Assembly: GCF_905221025.1 (NCBI RefSeq)
Contig: NZ_CAJNBL010000034.1
Coordinates: forward strand, 22,720 to 86,719
Direction of reading: 5' to 3'
Source of the DNA: Candidatus Nitrotoga fabula
GTDB taxonomy: Bacteria; Pseudomonadota; Gammaproteobacteria; Burkholderiales; Gallionellaceae
Length of the DNA stretch: 64,000 bases
The notes below the pieces were generated by a model. The model saw nothing but the letters and a program-made list of their open reading frames with translations. It did no database searches and was not told the origin of the DNA. Within the stretch, counting starts at the first letter, position 1. The number at the start of each line of letters is the position of its first letter. Of the stretch, positions 39,839-49,924 are shown piece by piece. The position numbers were made by a program, and so were the translations under genes.

Positions 39839-42800
39839 AGCTGAATCGGAACGATTTCCTCATCGGATGTTTGCCAGGGAAGGCGGCGGAATGTGCCATT
39901 GCTTTCCACCACGGTGAAGCGGTAGCGGAATTGTCGTAGCGCAGGATTCAGCAGGGCGAGTCGCAGCTTCACGTTTCCGGTCTGATCGCCTTTGATCTCC
40001 AGGCGTTCGGTGCGACTATAGTTGCTTGCCGGGTCCTGGTAATCCACGTCGATAAAGACCTGGCGTATTGCTGATGCATTAAATAACGGGATAAATTCGA
40101 TATTCAGCGCATCGTTGAAGGGGTCATGCACGACAAATGCGGATGCGTTTAATTCCACAGGTGGTGCATCGCGAACGGTGCCATCCTTCAGGTGATGCCG
40201 TAGGCCTGCGGTGATGGACCTGGCTTCAGGTGTCACTGGTTTGGGGGCGCGAAGTTTCCAGATCTGGACCGGCGAATCCGGCATGACGATAAAGGATTTT
40301 TTCAGGCTGAAAGTGCCGGGTCCTGTGGCCTGGAGATCAACCTCGATGGAGTCAACGATGCCGCGATCAATATCCCCGGGCGTGATGGATATTTCCAGGA
40401 AATCGAACACTTCATAGGGGTTGACGAACAGGGTACGGTCGGCGGTACGTGTGGCGGGCAGTTCAACGCTGAAACGGTCTGAATCCCAGCCAGAATCTGG
40501 GCTGAAGTGAAATTGCTGCTGCTGCAAATATTCTACATCATGGGTGGCATTCAGGAATACAGTGAACTCCTTCGGTCCCTTGTCGTCGCTGCGGAAGACA
40601 AAGTCGCCGTGCTTATGGTCCTGCGGGCTGGATGGATCGCCATAATCCAGAGCAACCTGGGCCGAAGAAAGGCCGATGCGCCCGTAATCAATGGGAGTTT
40701 CAGCCATCACCTTGAATTCGCGGAAGAATGGATCATCCAGATCCACCTTGGTGAAATAACTGTCCTTGTCGGCCAGATCATTTAGCAGCAAGCCAAAGAA
40801 TCCCTGGGGTGCATAGGTTCTGCGCGTAGCTTCAGCCCGGTTGTAATGGAACGTCATTTTCTTCCGTTCCTCCTGACGTATGAATTTAAGCTTTAGGCTG
40901 ACCACGCCGGGCATCGAGCTGGGCGCAGGCGCAGGTGTAGGTGTAGGTGTAGGTGTAGGTGTAGGTGTAGGTGTAGGTGTAGGTGTAGGTGTAGGTGTAG
41001 GTGTAGGTGTAGGTGTAGGTGTAGGTGTAGGTGTAGGTGTAGGTGTAGGTGATACCGATCTTGGCCGGGCAAGGGTACCCCGATAGGCAGAAGTCTGGCC
41101 ACCTGCAACCTGCCCTTTGATTTTGACTACACGGTCATTAGGATCGCCGGTCGCCGGGTTGCCCGGGGTGCCGCGGGCATCCGTGTCGCCGTGAGACCGA
41201 GCCGCAGTCGACAGCGTGACGCCAGCCCTGGCAATCAGGGCCACTGCGACGTCGGATCGGCGCATGGACAGACGCATGTTGTGTGCGCTCTGCTCGCCCC
41301 CGGTCAGAGGTGTGCTGCCGCTTCCGGGCTGGGCCTGGGTTTCGAAGCTGGCATGGGCATCTACTTCAACCTGGCGGGGCGGAGCCAGCGTCGATAGCCA
41401 GCGAGCCAGGCGATCGCCACCCTTCTCCGATCCCGTCCATGGAGCTGCGCCGTCTCCCTGGGCAATACCGCTGTGATTCAGATAGCGGTCATCAACCGGC
41501 GGGTTGAGCGTGTTGTTTACATAGGCACGGTATTGGGCACTGGGCGGATTGGTGCTCCATCCTGTCTGAGCCGGCTTGTCAAAATCAAAGAACAGGTGAA
41601 AGATTTCTTCATGACTGGCGGCAGGCCAGTCGACCTCGATGGCTACCGAGCCTTCCGGCGCTACGTCGACGGTAAACTGGCCCTGTGGGTTCAATGCCTG
41701 GGTGATGCCGCCTGCTTTCACAATAGCTCCTGCACCCGTTACGGTGATAGTTTCACGTGTGCCGCTTGCAGCCGGGAGATGGGTGATGCTGCGTCCGGCA
41801 GGCAAAGGGGTAGGGGTCACGCTGGTTGTTGTCAGGGTTGCAGGTTGCCTGGTTGCCGGAGTACCCGTTCCGGTTGCTCCGGTTGCTCCGGTTGCTCCGG
41901 TTGCTCCGGTTGCTCCGGTTGCTCCGGTGGCTCCAGTGGCTCCAGTGGCTCCAGTGGCTCCAGTGGCTCCAGTGGCCCCCGGTGCAGCGGGCCTTTCTCC
42001 ACGCAGGGTTTCTCGGGTGAATCTGGCAACCTCTGCAAGAGGGTCAGCCTGGGTCATGGGAGATGCCAGCTGGCCTGGCGTGAAAGTAGGCTCGAACCAT
42101 TTTTGCAGTAACTCATCTTTGAAAAATGCGAGCGCCCAGTCTTCCTGGGTTTTTTCGTCGGCTTCCCCTGTAAAATTGATGATTTTGATCTTGATCGCAC
42201 CGTTTTGCTTCAGGCTTTCGAAAGCAGCGTCAATGCCAGCGCGGATCCATTGGTATTGTGCTTCGAGGCTGGCGCTGAAATGGTTGAAAATCATTTCGAG
42301 GTCGGCTGTGATTTCTACTTCGAGAGCGGGTCGCATCCCGGTATAGGTGAAGCTGTAGAGCACGCCGATCGGTGCCAGTCCGTTTTCGAATGCTTGCTCC
42401 AGGATAGTGGAACCTTCCTGGGACAGCGTCAGACTGAATGCTGCGCGGTTTTCCGCATCCATGGAAGGAGTCGATGCCCCCAATATTTGCTGTGTGGCAT
42501 TGAATGCTCCCGGAGGCGGCTCCACTGCCACTGTTCCGCCCGAACCTTGCAGGTTGAGTGCAATGCACTGAACGGTGCCCGATTCGAACAGCACAGGGGA
42601 TAAGCGCGGCAAGGTGACTCCCGGTTCGGTCAGGAGCATGCCGCGGATGCGGTTTTCCTGGCTTTCGGACAGCTTGAGCGTGGTTTCGAACATGGCAAAG
42701 CCACCTCCCTTGATTCCTGCGCCGGCTACTGCAGGCTTGTACTGGATGAAGCTGAAAGCGGCCCGGTTGTTGTCCGGGTTGCGTGCAAGCCGGACCGGAC

Positions 42801-42888
42801 CAGGCAGGTACCAGAACTGGTTGGGGTCGGCATGGTCACGAAACACGGCTATGCCGTCAATAGAAAAAGGTTTGTCGAGACTGAGCAT
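39835..42888 (-). CDS. Mosaic cluster paralogue with collagen-like, OmpA-like and Pro-Thr segments
   Basis: 1017 residues. N-terminal signature [14 protein letters not shown] (16-29) and domain to about 300; twelve Gly-Ala-Thr-type triplets (304-339); a beta domain (about 360-440); an OmpA-like segment (about 495-593: [36 protein letters not shown]); a (Pro-Thr)n linker (613-652); then a C-terminal module shared with the next two genes upstream, with [24 protein letters not shown] and [12 protein letters not shown]. No signal peptide. GGGAGATCCCTC precedes the ATG. It overlaps the following gene. It looks structural or adhesive; how it would leave the cytoplasm is unclear. Confidence 0.8.
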   Translation of the reverse strand: MLSLDKPFSIDGIAVFRDHADPNQFWYLPGPVRLARNPDNNRAAFSFIQYKPAVAGAGIKGGGFAMFETTLKLSESQENRIRGMLLTEPGVTLPRLSPVLFESGTVQCIALNLQGSGGTVAVEPPPGAFNATQQILGASTPSMDAENRAAFSLTLSQEGSTILEQAFENGLAPIGVLYSFTYTGMRPALEVEITADLEMIFNHFSASLEAQYQWIRAGIDAAFESLKQNGAIKIKIINFTGEADEKTQEDWALAFFKDELLQKWFEPTFTPGQLASPMTQADPLAEVARFTRETLRGERPAAPGATGATGATGATGATGATGATGATGATGATGATGATGTGTPATRQPATLTTTSVTPTPLPAGRSITHLPAASGTRETITVTGAGAIVKAGGITQALNPQGQFTVDVAPEGSVAIEVDWPAASHEEIFHLFFDFDKPAQTGWSTNPPSAQYRAYVNNTLNPPVDDRYLNHSGIAQGDGAAPWTGSEKGGDRLARWLSTLAPPRQVEVDAHASFETQAQPGSGSTPLTGGEQSAHNMRLSMRRSDVAVALIARAGVTLSTAARSHGDTDARGTPGNPATGDPNDRVVKIKGQVAGGQTSAYRGTLARPRSVSPTPTPTPTPTPTPTPTPTPTPTPTPTPTPTPTPTPTPTPAPAPSSMPGVVSLKLKFIRQEERKKMTFHYNRAEATRRTYAPQGFFGLLLNDLADKDSYFTKVDLDDPFFREFKVMAETPIDYGRIGLSSAQVALDYGDPSSPQDHKHGDFVFRSDDKGPKEFTVFLNATHDVEYLQQQQFHFSPDSGWDSDRFSVELPATRTADRTLFVNPYEVFDFLEISITPGDIDRGIVDSIEVDLQATGPGTFSLKKSFIVMPDSPVQIWKLRAPKPVTPEARSITAGLRHHLKDGTVRDAPPVELNASAFVVHDPFNDALNIEFIPLFNASAIRQVFIDVDYQDPASNYSRTERLEIKGDQTGNVKLRLALLNPALRQFRYRFTVVESNGTFRRLPWQTSDEEIVPIQL
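40933..41050. repeat. Hexanucleotide tandem repeat (AGGTGT, about 19.7 copies)
   Basis: 118 bp of uninterrupted AGGTGT units. Read on the minus strand it encodes alternating Pro and Thr. Copy-number change would lengthen or shorten the linker by two residues per unit and never shift the frame. Confidence 0.97.
41872..41979. repeat. Nine-bp tandem repeat encoding Gly-Ala-Thr triplets (12 copies)
   Basis: Six exact GGTTGCTCC units, one GGTGGCTCC, four AGTGGCTCC and one AGTGGCCCC. All but the last encode Gly-Ala-Thr on the minus strand (the last gives Gly-Ala-Thr as well via GGC codon variants), a collagen-like Gly-x-y pattern. Two homogenised sub-blocks with different synonymous codons suggest expansion by slippage. 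Confidence 0.95.
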
Positions 42889-42923
42889 GAGGGATCTCCC
42901 GGTATTCGTATGTGGCTATTGGT

Positions 42924-45206
42924 TCAGGGTGTCTTGAGCTGCAGCACGGAGGCGTCCGATGCCGTCCATTCGGAACTTTGTTCGAGGCCGCTCTGGAACA
43001 GGTAGATGGCACGTGCTTCATAGCGGTCCCGTGCTTCGTCGGCATAGTCGAATTCAAAATAACCGCGCGCACTGGCATCCTCGAATACGAAGCTGTCTGC
43101 GAAAGAGAAACCTGCCGTGAAATCCTCATAACGAATTTCAGCGGTAACGCGTTTCAGCTGGCGGGCAATAAAGTCTGTCGGAGGACGAACCTCGACGATG
43201 CGATGGCCTTTCATGTCCGGGCGCAAGATGATGCGGCGCTCCAGGGTAACCGACTCCGGTATTTCGGTCATGCGACCATCCTTGAACAGAAAGGTAACCT
43301 TGAAGAGGACTTGTTTCTTCTCGGGGTCCTGCATGTCCACCACGAATTTCTGCGGGGTACCTCCCATGCTGAAGTTGAAGGAATTTTCTTCAAGAATGTC
43401 ATTTTCCTTGTCTTCGTAGCGCAGATCGACGAATACCTGGTCAATCTCTTTCCAGTCGACATTGGCTACCACGTCGAGAATGCGCTTGCGCGGAAACGGA
43501 TCGCGGATGGCAATCTGTTCTTCGTCGGTGCCTTTCCATCCGGTATCCACGTCGCGGTTATCTGCGGCGCGGTAGATCAGCCGATAGGAAAAATCTCTCT
43601 TGTCCGGGTTCAGGATGAACATGCGCCAAGTGGCATCCTGCCTGTCCTTGGAAAGCTGAAAGATTTCACTTTCATCCAGGTTGTTGTCTGAATCCTGATA
43701 GCGGACATGGGCCTCGACCATGGGATATGCATCCCAGGGGAAATTGATTGCCACAATGGGGATGGAAGAAACGGAATAGAGCTCGCGTGGATCAATCTCG
43801 ATGTTCTCGACCTCGGTTTCGAATGGTGCTGAAATCAACTTTCGCGGTCTTTCCGTGGTGTCCACCCCGGAAAAGTTCACTTCATATCGTAGCTGCACGC
43901 GACGGCGCATGATTCCGTTGTCGAGCAGGCTCATCCATTCGAACGTCCCGGCTGGCTGGCTCTTGCCGAGCAGGATATTTTTCGGTTCGTTACCGTACCC
44001 TGCCTGCACATTGATTGAACTGATTGCATCCATGTCGTAATCTGCGCGACTGACCACATTGAGGCGGCGTTTCTCGAACCAGGGATCGTCGAGATCCACA
44101 TCGGTGATGAAACGACTGCGTGGCAGCGGGGTATCACGCAGCAATTTGAACATTCCGGCGAGGTGTCCCTGTGGGTGAATCGAGCGCTGGATGGTAACGC
44201 GTTCCGAGAAGTTGACGTTCAGTACTTTGCGATCGGTACGCTCATAGGTGGCTTTGGAATAGGAAAAGAAGGTGGTTGAGGCCATCGCCGCCCCCGGCCC
44301 GCCCGCAATGGCACCTGCCACGCCAGCTGCAATGCGCAGTGCCTTTGACCATTCTTCTTCCTTGCCCGGTTCGATAGGGGGAAGGGTCGGCTGAAAGAAG
44401 GCTTCGGTGATCATTGACCGGACCTGATTCAGCGCAGCATCGCGGCGGTCGGTGATGCTTTTGTTTTCGTCATCCTCGGTTACAAAGGTATCAGCTTCGA
44501 GCACGATCGCCCGGTTTTCCACCAATTCGTCGACGGTATTCGAGATGTCTACCGAAGAAAACAGGAAACCACCTGAATAGGTTTCGTCCATGTGCTTCTG
44601 TACCCGGTTCCAGTCAATGTTCAGTCGAACCGAGTAGGCTGGACGCAGGCCAAGATAATTCAGGGAATACACAACTGCGATGGGCAGAATCTCCCCTTCC
44701 AGCGATTTTTCTATGACGGTCACGCCGGCCGCATCCAGCCTGACCGAGAAGGCCGCCTGGTTGTTGCCATAAAGCGAGGGTGTGGCACTGTGGTCCATTT
44801 TGAGCACAAATTTAGGGCCCGATTCCGCACCGGTTTCAGCTGCGGGGGTATTTCCCGATTGCTGGCCCAGCATCAGCAGTTTGACCGTGCCGCTGATGGT
44901 GGTGACCGGGGCCAGGCGTGGCAGGTCACGAAGCCTTTCCTCGTTCTGGATCTGGCGCCTGATTTCGTCCAGGCGGTCACTGCCAATGCCGATATTGACG
45001 TCAAAATTCAGGAACCCGCCGGTCCCTGCCCGGCCGCGAAAGCGGATCAGCGAAAACTGGGGTACTGCCGCGTTGCCAGCTGCTGGATCCTGCACTGTAG
45101 TCAGGTGTGGCATCAGGGGTAGATAGTAGTACTGCATTGGGTCCGCGTGATCGGGAAAGACGGTTATGCCGTCAAATTCACGTTGTTTGCTGTCTAGCAA
45201 AAGCAT
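42924..45206 (-). CDS. Cluster paralogue: beta-repeat protein of unknown function
   Basis: 760 residues. N-terminal signature FPDHADPMQYYYLP (17-30). A KPSLYGNN-like stretch (ATPSLYGNNQAAFSV) is shared with the 728-residue paralogue. Then IHPQGHLAG and TDVDLDDPWFEKR, followed by repeating beta modules of about 100 residues, each with a V-x-L-R-Y-E-D strand, a variable loop and a strand ending in a D-G-R-M or similar turn. No signal peptide; a short Gly/Ala-rich stretch at about 300-320 could be membrane-associated but is weak. AAAGGAGACC precedes the ATG; the next gene starts 35 bp later. Confidence 0.8.
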   Translation of the reverse strand: MLLLDSKQREFDGITVFPDHADPMQYYYLPLMPHLTTVQDPAAGNAAVPQFSLIRFRGRAGTGGFLNFDVNIGIGSDRLDEIRRQIQNEERLRDLPRLAPVTTISGTVKLLMLGQQSGNTPAAETGAESGPKFVLKMDHSATPSLYGNNQAAFSVRLDAAGVTVIEKSLEGEILPIAVVYSLNYLGLRPAYSVRLNIDWNRVQKHMDETYSGGFLFSSVDISNTVDELVENRAIVLEADTFVTEDDENKSITDRRDAALNQVRSMITEAFFQPTLPPIEPGKEEEWSKALRIAAGVAGAIAGGPGAAMASTTFFSYSKATYERTDRKVLNVNFSERVTIQRSIHPQGHLAGMFKLLRDTPLPRSRFITDVDLDDPWFEKRRLNVVSRADYDMDAISSINVQAGYGNEPKNILLGKSQPAGTFEWMSLLDNGIMRRRVQLRYEVNFSGVDTTERPRKLISAPFETEVENIEIDPRELYSVSSIPIVAINFPWDAYPMVEAHVRYQDSDNNLDESEIFQLSKDRQDATWRMFILNPDKRDFSYRLIYRAADNRDVDTGWKGTDEEQIAIRDPFPRKRILDVVANVDWKEIDQVFVDLRYEDKENDILEENSFNFSMGGTPQKFVVDMQDPEKKQVLFKVTFLFKDGRMTEIPESVTLERRIILRPDMKGHRIVEVRPPTDFIARQLKRVTAEIRYEDFTAGFSFADSFVFEDASARGYFEFDYADEARDRYEARAIYLFQSGLEQSSEWTASDASVLQLKTP

Positions 45207-45230
45207 GGTCGGTCTCCTTTGGCGGGGTGG

Positions 45231-47417
45231 TCAGACGGGAACTTCGAGAATGATCGTCTCGCCCTGACCGGGTTGCTCGGTTATTTCTCTGCGCGTGCCG
45301 TCGGCCATGAAGAAGCGTGCACTCCATTTGTATTCACGGGCATTTTTGTTCTTCAGGTCTACAACCCAGTTTTTTGCCTGCTCGCCCGCCTTGAAAATCA
45401 GGTCCTTGCGTTCATCCACCTGGTTCGCAGAATCGATGTAATGCAGGCTGACGTTGACCAGTTTTACCTTGGTGAAATCGACAAGGTCCGGGACTACCAT
45501 GATCTCAAGCCGGTCTGCGACCATGTCGCCTAGCTGGATGGTGGAGCGCTTTGCCACCGTTTCCGGAATGTCCTGGGTCGTGCCGTCCATATACTGGATG
45601 GTGCCGGAGTATTTTACTTCACCAGCGTTTTCGTCGATTACCGGAAAGGTCCAGTCAAAGAAGGGTGTTGCCTTGGATAGCGCCATGGATTTGGTCTGGG
45701 TATAGTTATTGTTGGCAGTGTCCTTGTAGACCAGATCGACCATGATCGACTGTATCCTGGCATTCAGGTCTCCTACCGCACGCAGACCAACCGTTTTCAT
45801 CGCGGAGAACGGGTCGTTTATGTAGATCTGAGGAGCATCCTGTTCCTTGTCCTTTACCTCGTATTCGCGGCCATCGGTCATGAAATATTTGACACTGTAC
45901 CGGATGGGCTGGGTGCGTGCCTTGAAGATCACTTCGCGTATCTGGTAGCTATTTTTGTCCGGGGTCAGCGTGAATTGACGTTCGATGGGCGTGATGCCCT
46001 GGTCTTCGTAGCGCACGATCAGCTGGGCCTGCTTGACTTGGGTGAAATTGATGTCGCCGGGTGCGATGTCGACTACCAGGATGCCAAGATCGTCCACGTT
46101 TATGGTGAGCTGGGTGTCATCCGTCTCGGCTTCTTCGGAGCTGTATACCCGGCTGTCGCCCTTGTAGTTAACCTGATATACAAATTTGTACTTGCGGTTG
46201 TTATTGGTGACGAAGGTGCGGAATTTTCCGACATCATCCGGGCTGGAGAAGACATATTCCTGTACTGGTTTGTCTGGGCCGGAAGGGTAGGACAGTTTTG
46301 CCTCCACGTTGAAAATCGGCAGATTTGCGAAGTCGGCATTGACCCGAACCGATACTTCCAGGGTTTGGAAGAATGGATCGTTCAGGTCTACCTCAAGTGC
46401 GTAATCCTTCCAGTTGAATGCCTTGCCGTCCGGACCTTTCATTGTCGTGATGTTGGGCAGCAGGCCTTGGGGCACGATATTCCACTGAATGACCTGGCTT
46501 TCCTTGAAGGAAATGTTTACATCTGCCACCTGTGTTTTGGATACGGTACGCTTGATATCTTCGATATTCTGGTCTTCGCGCAGACTCTTGGTGTCTGGAT
46601 CCGTTTTTTCTATTTCTTTCAGCATGTTGCGCTCTACCGCGTCTTCCAGCTGACGGGTGACGGCAGCACGGATTTCCTGCTCCATCTTGAGCTGGTCAGC
46701 CGCTGACAGAGCGGGATTGCCGATAAAGCTGAACTCGGTACCCATTACTTCGCGTTTGCGCAAAGTTTCGCGTATGCTTTCCTCGTAGGAATCTTCGCTC
46801 CAGAAATTTTCTTCGGTGTTGATTTCCTGAACGAAAGCATAGAACTGACTGGCATGCCACCAGCCGCGTGCGGTTACAGCCGGCAGTTTGGCCCAGATTT
46901 TCAGGTCGTAAACTACTGAAACGAATCCCCCTTGGCCCTGCAGGGCCTGTTCGAACACCGTGGCCCCTGCCTTGGTCAGTTCTACCCAGAAAGTGGCGAC
47001 ATTGTTCCCATAGAGTGAAGGTTTTCCGGCCCCGCGTACTTTTTCGACCAGCGTTCCTCCCTCTCCTATGTTGAGATTGGCCGTGCCGGCGGTATAGGTT
47101 AGCGGGCCGATGACAATCTGGGGTGGCTGCTGTCCGCGTTGCTGGTACCGGTTGTCCACGATTTTTTGTAGTTCTGCCTTTACTGCGGCCAGTTTGTCCG
47201 GTGCAACGACGAATTCGGTGTCGAAGGCACATACGCCACCGAATAGATCGTTTCCTTCCTTGCGCAGTTCGCGGTATTTGACGAACTTAAAAACCGGTTT
47301 TCCATCTTCCATGCGGAATCGTGGGGTTTGCGGTACAAGGTAGAATGTGAAATCGTTTTTGTCGTCGCCATATACGGTGACATCCTGAATCTGTTGAACT
47401 TTGTCGATCTGAAGCAT
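45231..47417 (-). CDS. Cluster paralogue: beta-repeat protein of unknown function
   Basis: 728 residues, no signal peptide. The N-terminal YGDDKNDFTFYLVP (16-29) is a variant of the family signature. GKPSLYGNNVATFWV, a charged helical stretch (about 220-290), IVPQGLLPN and LEVDLNDPFFQT align with the 760- and 1017-residue proteins. The C-terminal half is a series of beta modules (VDLVYKDTANN, VSLHYIDSANQ, YKWSARFFMADGT) that look like tandem Ig-like sandwiches. A strong AAGGAG lies 6 nt before the ATG. Confidence 0.8.
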   Translation of the reverse strand: MLQIDKVQQIQDVTVYGDDKNDFTFYLVPQTPRFRMEDGKPVFKFVKYRELRKEGNDLFGGVCAFDTEFVVAPDKLAAVKAELQKIVDNRYQQRGQQPPQIVIGPLTYTAGTANLNIGEGGTLVEKVRGAGKPSLYGNNVATFWVELTKAGATVFEQALQGQGGFVSVVYDLKIWAKLPAVTARGWWHASQFYAFVQEINTEENFWSEDSYEESIRETLRKREVMGTEFSFIGNPALSAADQLKMEQEIRAAVTRQLEDAVERNMLKEIEKTDPDTKSLREDQNIEDIKRTVSKTQVADVNISFKESQVIQWNIVPQGLLPNITTMKGPDGKAFNWKDYALEVDLNDPFFQTLEVSVRVNADFANLPIFNVEAKLSYPSGPDKPVQEYVFSSPDDVGKFRTFVTNNNRKYKFVYQVNYKGDSRVYSSEEAETDDTQLTINVDDLGILVVDIAPGDINFTQVKQAQLIVRYEDQGITPIERQFTLTPDKNSYQIREVIFKARTQPIRYSVKYFMTDGREYEVKDKEQDAPQIYINDPFSAMKTVGLRAVGDLNARIQSIMVDLVYKDTANNNYTQTKSMALSKATPFFDWTFPVIDENAGEVKYSGTIQYMDGTTQDIPETVAKRSTIQLGDMVADRLEIMVVPDLVDFTKVKLVNVSLHYIDSANQVDERKDLIFKAGEQAKNWVVDLKNKNAREYKWSARFFMADGTRREITEQPGQGETIILEVPV

Positions 47418-47455
47418 GGCAATCTCCTTTTTTGGTTTTTTAATCGGTTAGTCCG

Positions 47456-48109
47456 CTAGCGAGCGGCATTCCAGTCTGCTGCGTCCAGCTGTGCATAGAA
47501 TTGCATGATTTCTCCTGCAGCATCACCAGTCGTGCGGGTTTTGGTAAAACAGGATCCTGTGTCCCGGGTAACGCTGTTGCGGTTCAGTATTCGGATCCTG
47601 CTTGTCTCTAGCCATTCCGTAATGCTGGATATGGCTGGCGAAAGTCTGAAGCGGATGTCATAGCGAAAAGCGAGCAGGCCTCGCTTGCCGCTCAGAGCGT
47701 CACGGACAGTCTGGAGCTGCTCGGTGTTAAGCATGACGTTGAAGGCGGCATGGTAGGGCGGAACGCCGGACGATTTGCTTTGCTGCAGTACCGTAAAGCT
47801 GCCTGCCTCATCGCTTAGCAACAAGGCTGCTTCATGAACGGAGCAGGGCGCTGGCTGCAATTGGAGGATGTCTTCATTCAGTCCGGTCCTGGTTGCCAAT
47901 TCTTTCCGTAAGACAGCAATCTCGTCATGGTTCAGCCCCCAGCTTCCAGTTAACTGCAAGAACGATACCGGCCCTGCAGTTAACAGGTTGAATTGCGGTT
48001 TCCCATCCGGGCCGGCTGCGATGGCAGGAATTTTGGGAACATAAAGGAATGCATCGGGATGGTTTGCATCCGGGATGACCGTGGCGTTGCTGAATTCCAT
48101 TATATTCAT
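47456..48109 (-). CDS. Short cluster paralogue (N-terminal domain only)
   Basis: 217 residues. The signature appears as PDANHPDAFLYVP (13-25), followed by a domain of the same size as the N-terminal domain of the larger proteins, but the C-terminal beta modules are absent. ATG 48109 has GGGAG upstream and overlaps the preceding stop by 4 nt; an upstream in-frame start would overlap the preceding gene more deeply and lacks support. No stop/frameshift evidence suggests it is a broken long version. Confidence 0.75.
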   Translation of the reverse strand: MNIMEFSNATVIPDANHPDAFLYVPKIPAIAAGPDGKPQFNLLTAGPVSFLQLTGSWGLNHDEIAVLRKELATRTGLNEDILQLQPAPCSVHEAALLLSDEAGSFTVLQQSKSSGVPPYHAAFNVMLNTEQLQTVRDALSGKRGLLAFRYDIRFRLSPAISSITEWLETSRIRILNRNSVTRDTGSCFTKTRTTGDAAGEIMQFYAQLDAADWNAAR

Positions 48110-49917
48110 TGGACTCCCTCCATTCGGGCGCTGCTTTTGAGGATGAAGGAACCGGCCCCGGGGTCGATGGAAGAAGACCAAGGCGCAGACGGCTCACCAG
48201 GCAGGCGGAACCAGCGCCAGCAAAAACCATCATTGAGCGGGTTTAAGACCAGCCAGCGCCATTCGCGGCTAGGATTGGCTGGGGTAAGGCGGATGAGGAC
48301 GGTCGCTTCCGGGTTGTCGAGGCGGTCTTCTGGAGCACATTCGATGGCTACCAGTCCGGCTGCATCGTCGAAATTGCACGAGATGCTGATGATGGCCGGG
48401 CCTGCAGTCGGGAAACTGGACAGATCTAGCCAGCAATCTTCCAGCGCGATGGGACCAATCGAGCGCCGTCTCCCGCTGTTGCGGGCTGCTGCTTCCAGGG
48501 CCAGCGTACCGCCGGTAACGTCGCGGGGGACGGCAAAAGCAAGAGATGTGATCGTCTGGTCCAGTGTACCCACAGCATTCCAGGTTTTGTCATTGCGCAG
48601 ACCGGTGCAGTGGATTTCCAGGGTGGCCGCTTCGAGCAATAGCTGGGTTGCTTCGACCCTTACAAATTGAACCGGAAAACTATCTGGCGGCAGGGTCAGG
48701 AGCAGACCCTGGTGGTGCAGTACCGGCCCGGTAAGTCGTTGCGTGCCTTCACCAGCCGAAATAAAGGCAAATGTCTGATAGTCATACGCGACCGGTTCGT
48801 TAGCGGACAAGCGGATAGGAATGGTTTTCACCATTTCGTTCTCGCGGAACAAAGCGGACCCAGTTACTGTCTGGGGCCGATCGGGCAGAAAAGGCGGCAC
48901 CCTGATTTCGACGCCCATCATCAGTACGCCGATCCTTCTGGAAGGCAGATTGGGGTAAAGGCTCAGCAAGTGTAATCCGGTGAAAAACTGTATAACAGGT
49001 GCGTCACGGGTCAGGGTGAAGCCATGGGCTGCAGCCTGTTTTGCCGTTTCCAGAGGGTTTGCTGACAGAACCATGGCTCTTGGCACCAGGGTTTTGTCAG
49101 ACAGGTCCCAGGTTACCTTGCCATTGGGCATGGTTTCCATTGCGATCATATAGGATGCGCCCAAAGATGGATCAACGGCAGGGGAAAGCCTGGCAAAGCG
49201 CCCGAGCAGGCGCTCGGCGCAGGCATTGGCCGCCGAGGTACGTTCCGCATCAGTGGTTACGCCAGTAACGGAAATGCTTTCGTTCTGCATGTGGTTTGCA
49301 AGCTGTGACGCAAGCTCTGTCTGAGTGATCCGTCCATCCGATATCGAAGCATTTAGCAGCGCAGCGAGTTCGGAAGGGTTAAATTCGGCGTGTGCCGGAA
49401 AACGGCTGGCGAGTCCCCATGCTTCCACTTCTGCCAGAGCCGTTACAGTGACCATTCCGTTAACCAGCGCATCATGCAGCATCATGGTTGCAGTCTGCCC
49501 CAGCTGGGCGGACAGGGTAAGTGAACCTGCGCCCGACCAGATTAAGGGGCGTGGTGCCAACAGTTCTTCAGGGATATCCAGCACGCCGGCGGCCTGGAAA
49601 CGCACAAAGCCGCCGCGCGGCGCCAGCGGTTCAAGTTTGATCCCGGGATATTCTGCAAACAGCTCCTGTTGCCGTTCTGACAGCGCATACAGGCCAGAAA
49701 AACGGACTGCCAAAAGACCGAAGACCTGGGGCTCATGATTGCCGCCGATCATTCGAATCAATTCCAGGGATAGGGCAGGCGCCCCTCCTGGTTCCGGGGC
49801 AACGCCCAGTTCCAGAGGCAGTGCGTAGGCACGCCGGGGTTCTTCGTATGCAAGAAAGATTTCCCCGCCTCCAATGTGGAGTGGCTGGGACCAGTCGGGC
49901 ATGTTCTTCAGTGACAT
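48106..49917 (-). CDS. Divergent cluster protein (603 residues)
   Basis: No clear copy of the N-terminal signature; the equivalent region reads LAYEEPRRAYALPLELG. A helical middle (about 200-270: NPSELAALLNASISDGRITQTELASQL) is flanked by beta-rich parts, and the C-terminal REWRWLVLNP and FCWRWFRLP strands recall the ends of the other paralogues. No signal peptide. ATG 49917 begins 7 nt after the upstream stop; the ribosome-binding site is weak, so coupling is likely. It overlaps the next gene by 4 nt. Confidence 0.72.
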   Translation of the reverse strand: MSLKNMPDWSQPLHIGGGEIFLAYEEPRRAYALPLELGVAPEPGGAPALSLELIRMIGGNHEPQVFGLLAVRFSGLYALSERQQELFAEYPGIKLEPLAPRGGFVRFQAAGVLDIPEELLAPRPLIWSGAGSLTLSAQLGQTATMMLHDALVNGMVTVTALAEVEAWGLASRFPAHAEFNPSELAALLNASISDGRITQTELASQLANHMQNESISVTGVTTDAERTSAANACAERLLGRFARLSPAVDPSLGASYMIAMETMPNGKVTWDLSDKTLVPRAMVLSANPLETAKQAAAHGFTLTRDAPVIQFFTGLHLLSLYPNLPSRRIGVLMMGVEIRVPPFLPDRPQTVTGSALFRENEMVKTIPIRLSANEPVAYDYQTFAFISAGEGTQRLTGPVLHHQGLLLTLPPDSFPVQFVRVEATQLLLEAATLEIHCTGLRNDKTWNAVGTLDQTITSLAFAVPRDVTGGTLALEAAARNSGRRRSIGPIALEDCWLDLSSFPTAGPAIISISCNFDDAAGLVAIECAPEDRLDNPEATVLIRLTPANPSREWRWLVLNPLNDGFCWRWFRLPGEPSAPWSSSIDPGAGSFILKSSARMEGVQ

Positions 49918-49924
49918 TCTGTTT

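Noticed and set aside
40933..41050. Possible CRISPR or satellite array
   Set aside because: The unit is 6 bp without spacers and is in frame inside a coding gene.
41639..42346. 235-codon plus-strand ORF with (VAP)n repeats
   Set aside because: It is the antisense reading of the Gly-Ala-Thr repeat inside the 1017-residue gene; low-complexity repeats keep several frames open. No ribosome-binding site or domain.
45975..46706. 243-codon plus-strand ORF
   Set aside because: Antisense to the 728-residue cluster gene, which has a strong ribosome-binding site and family motifs.
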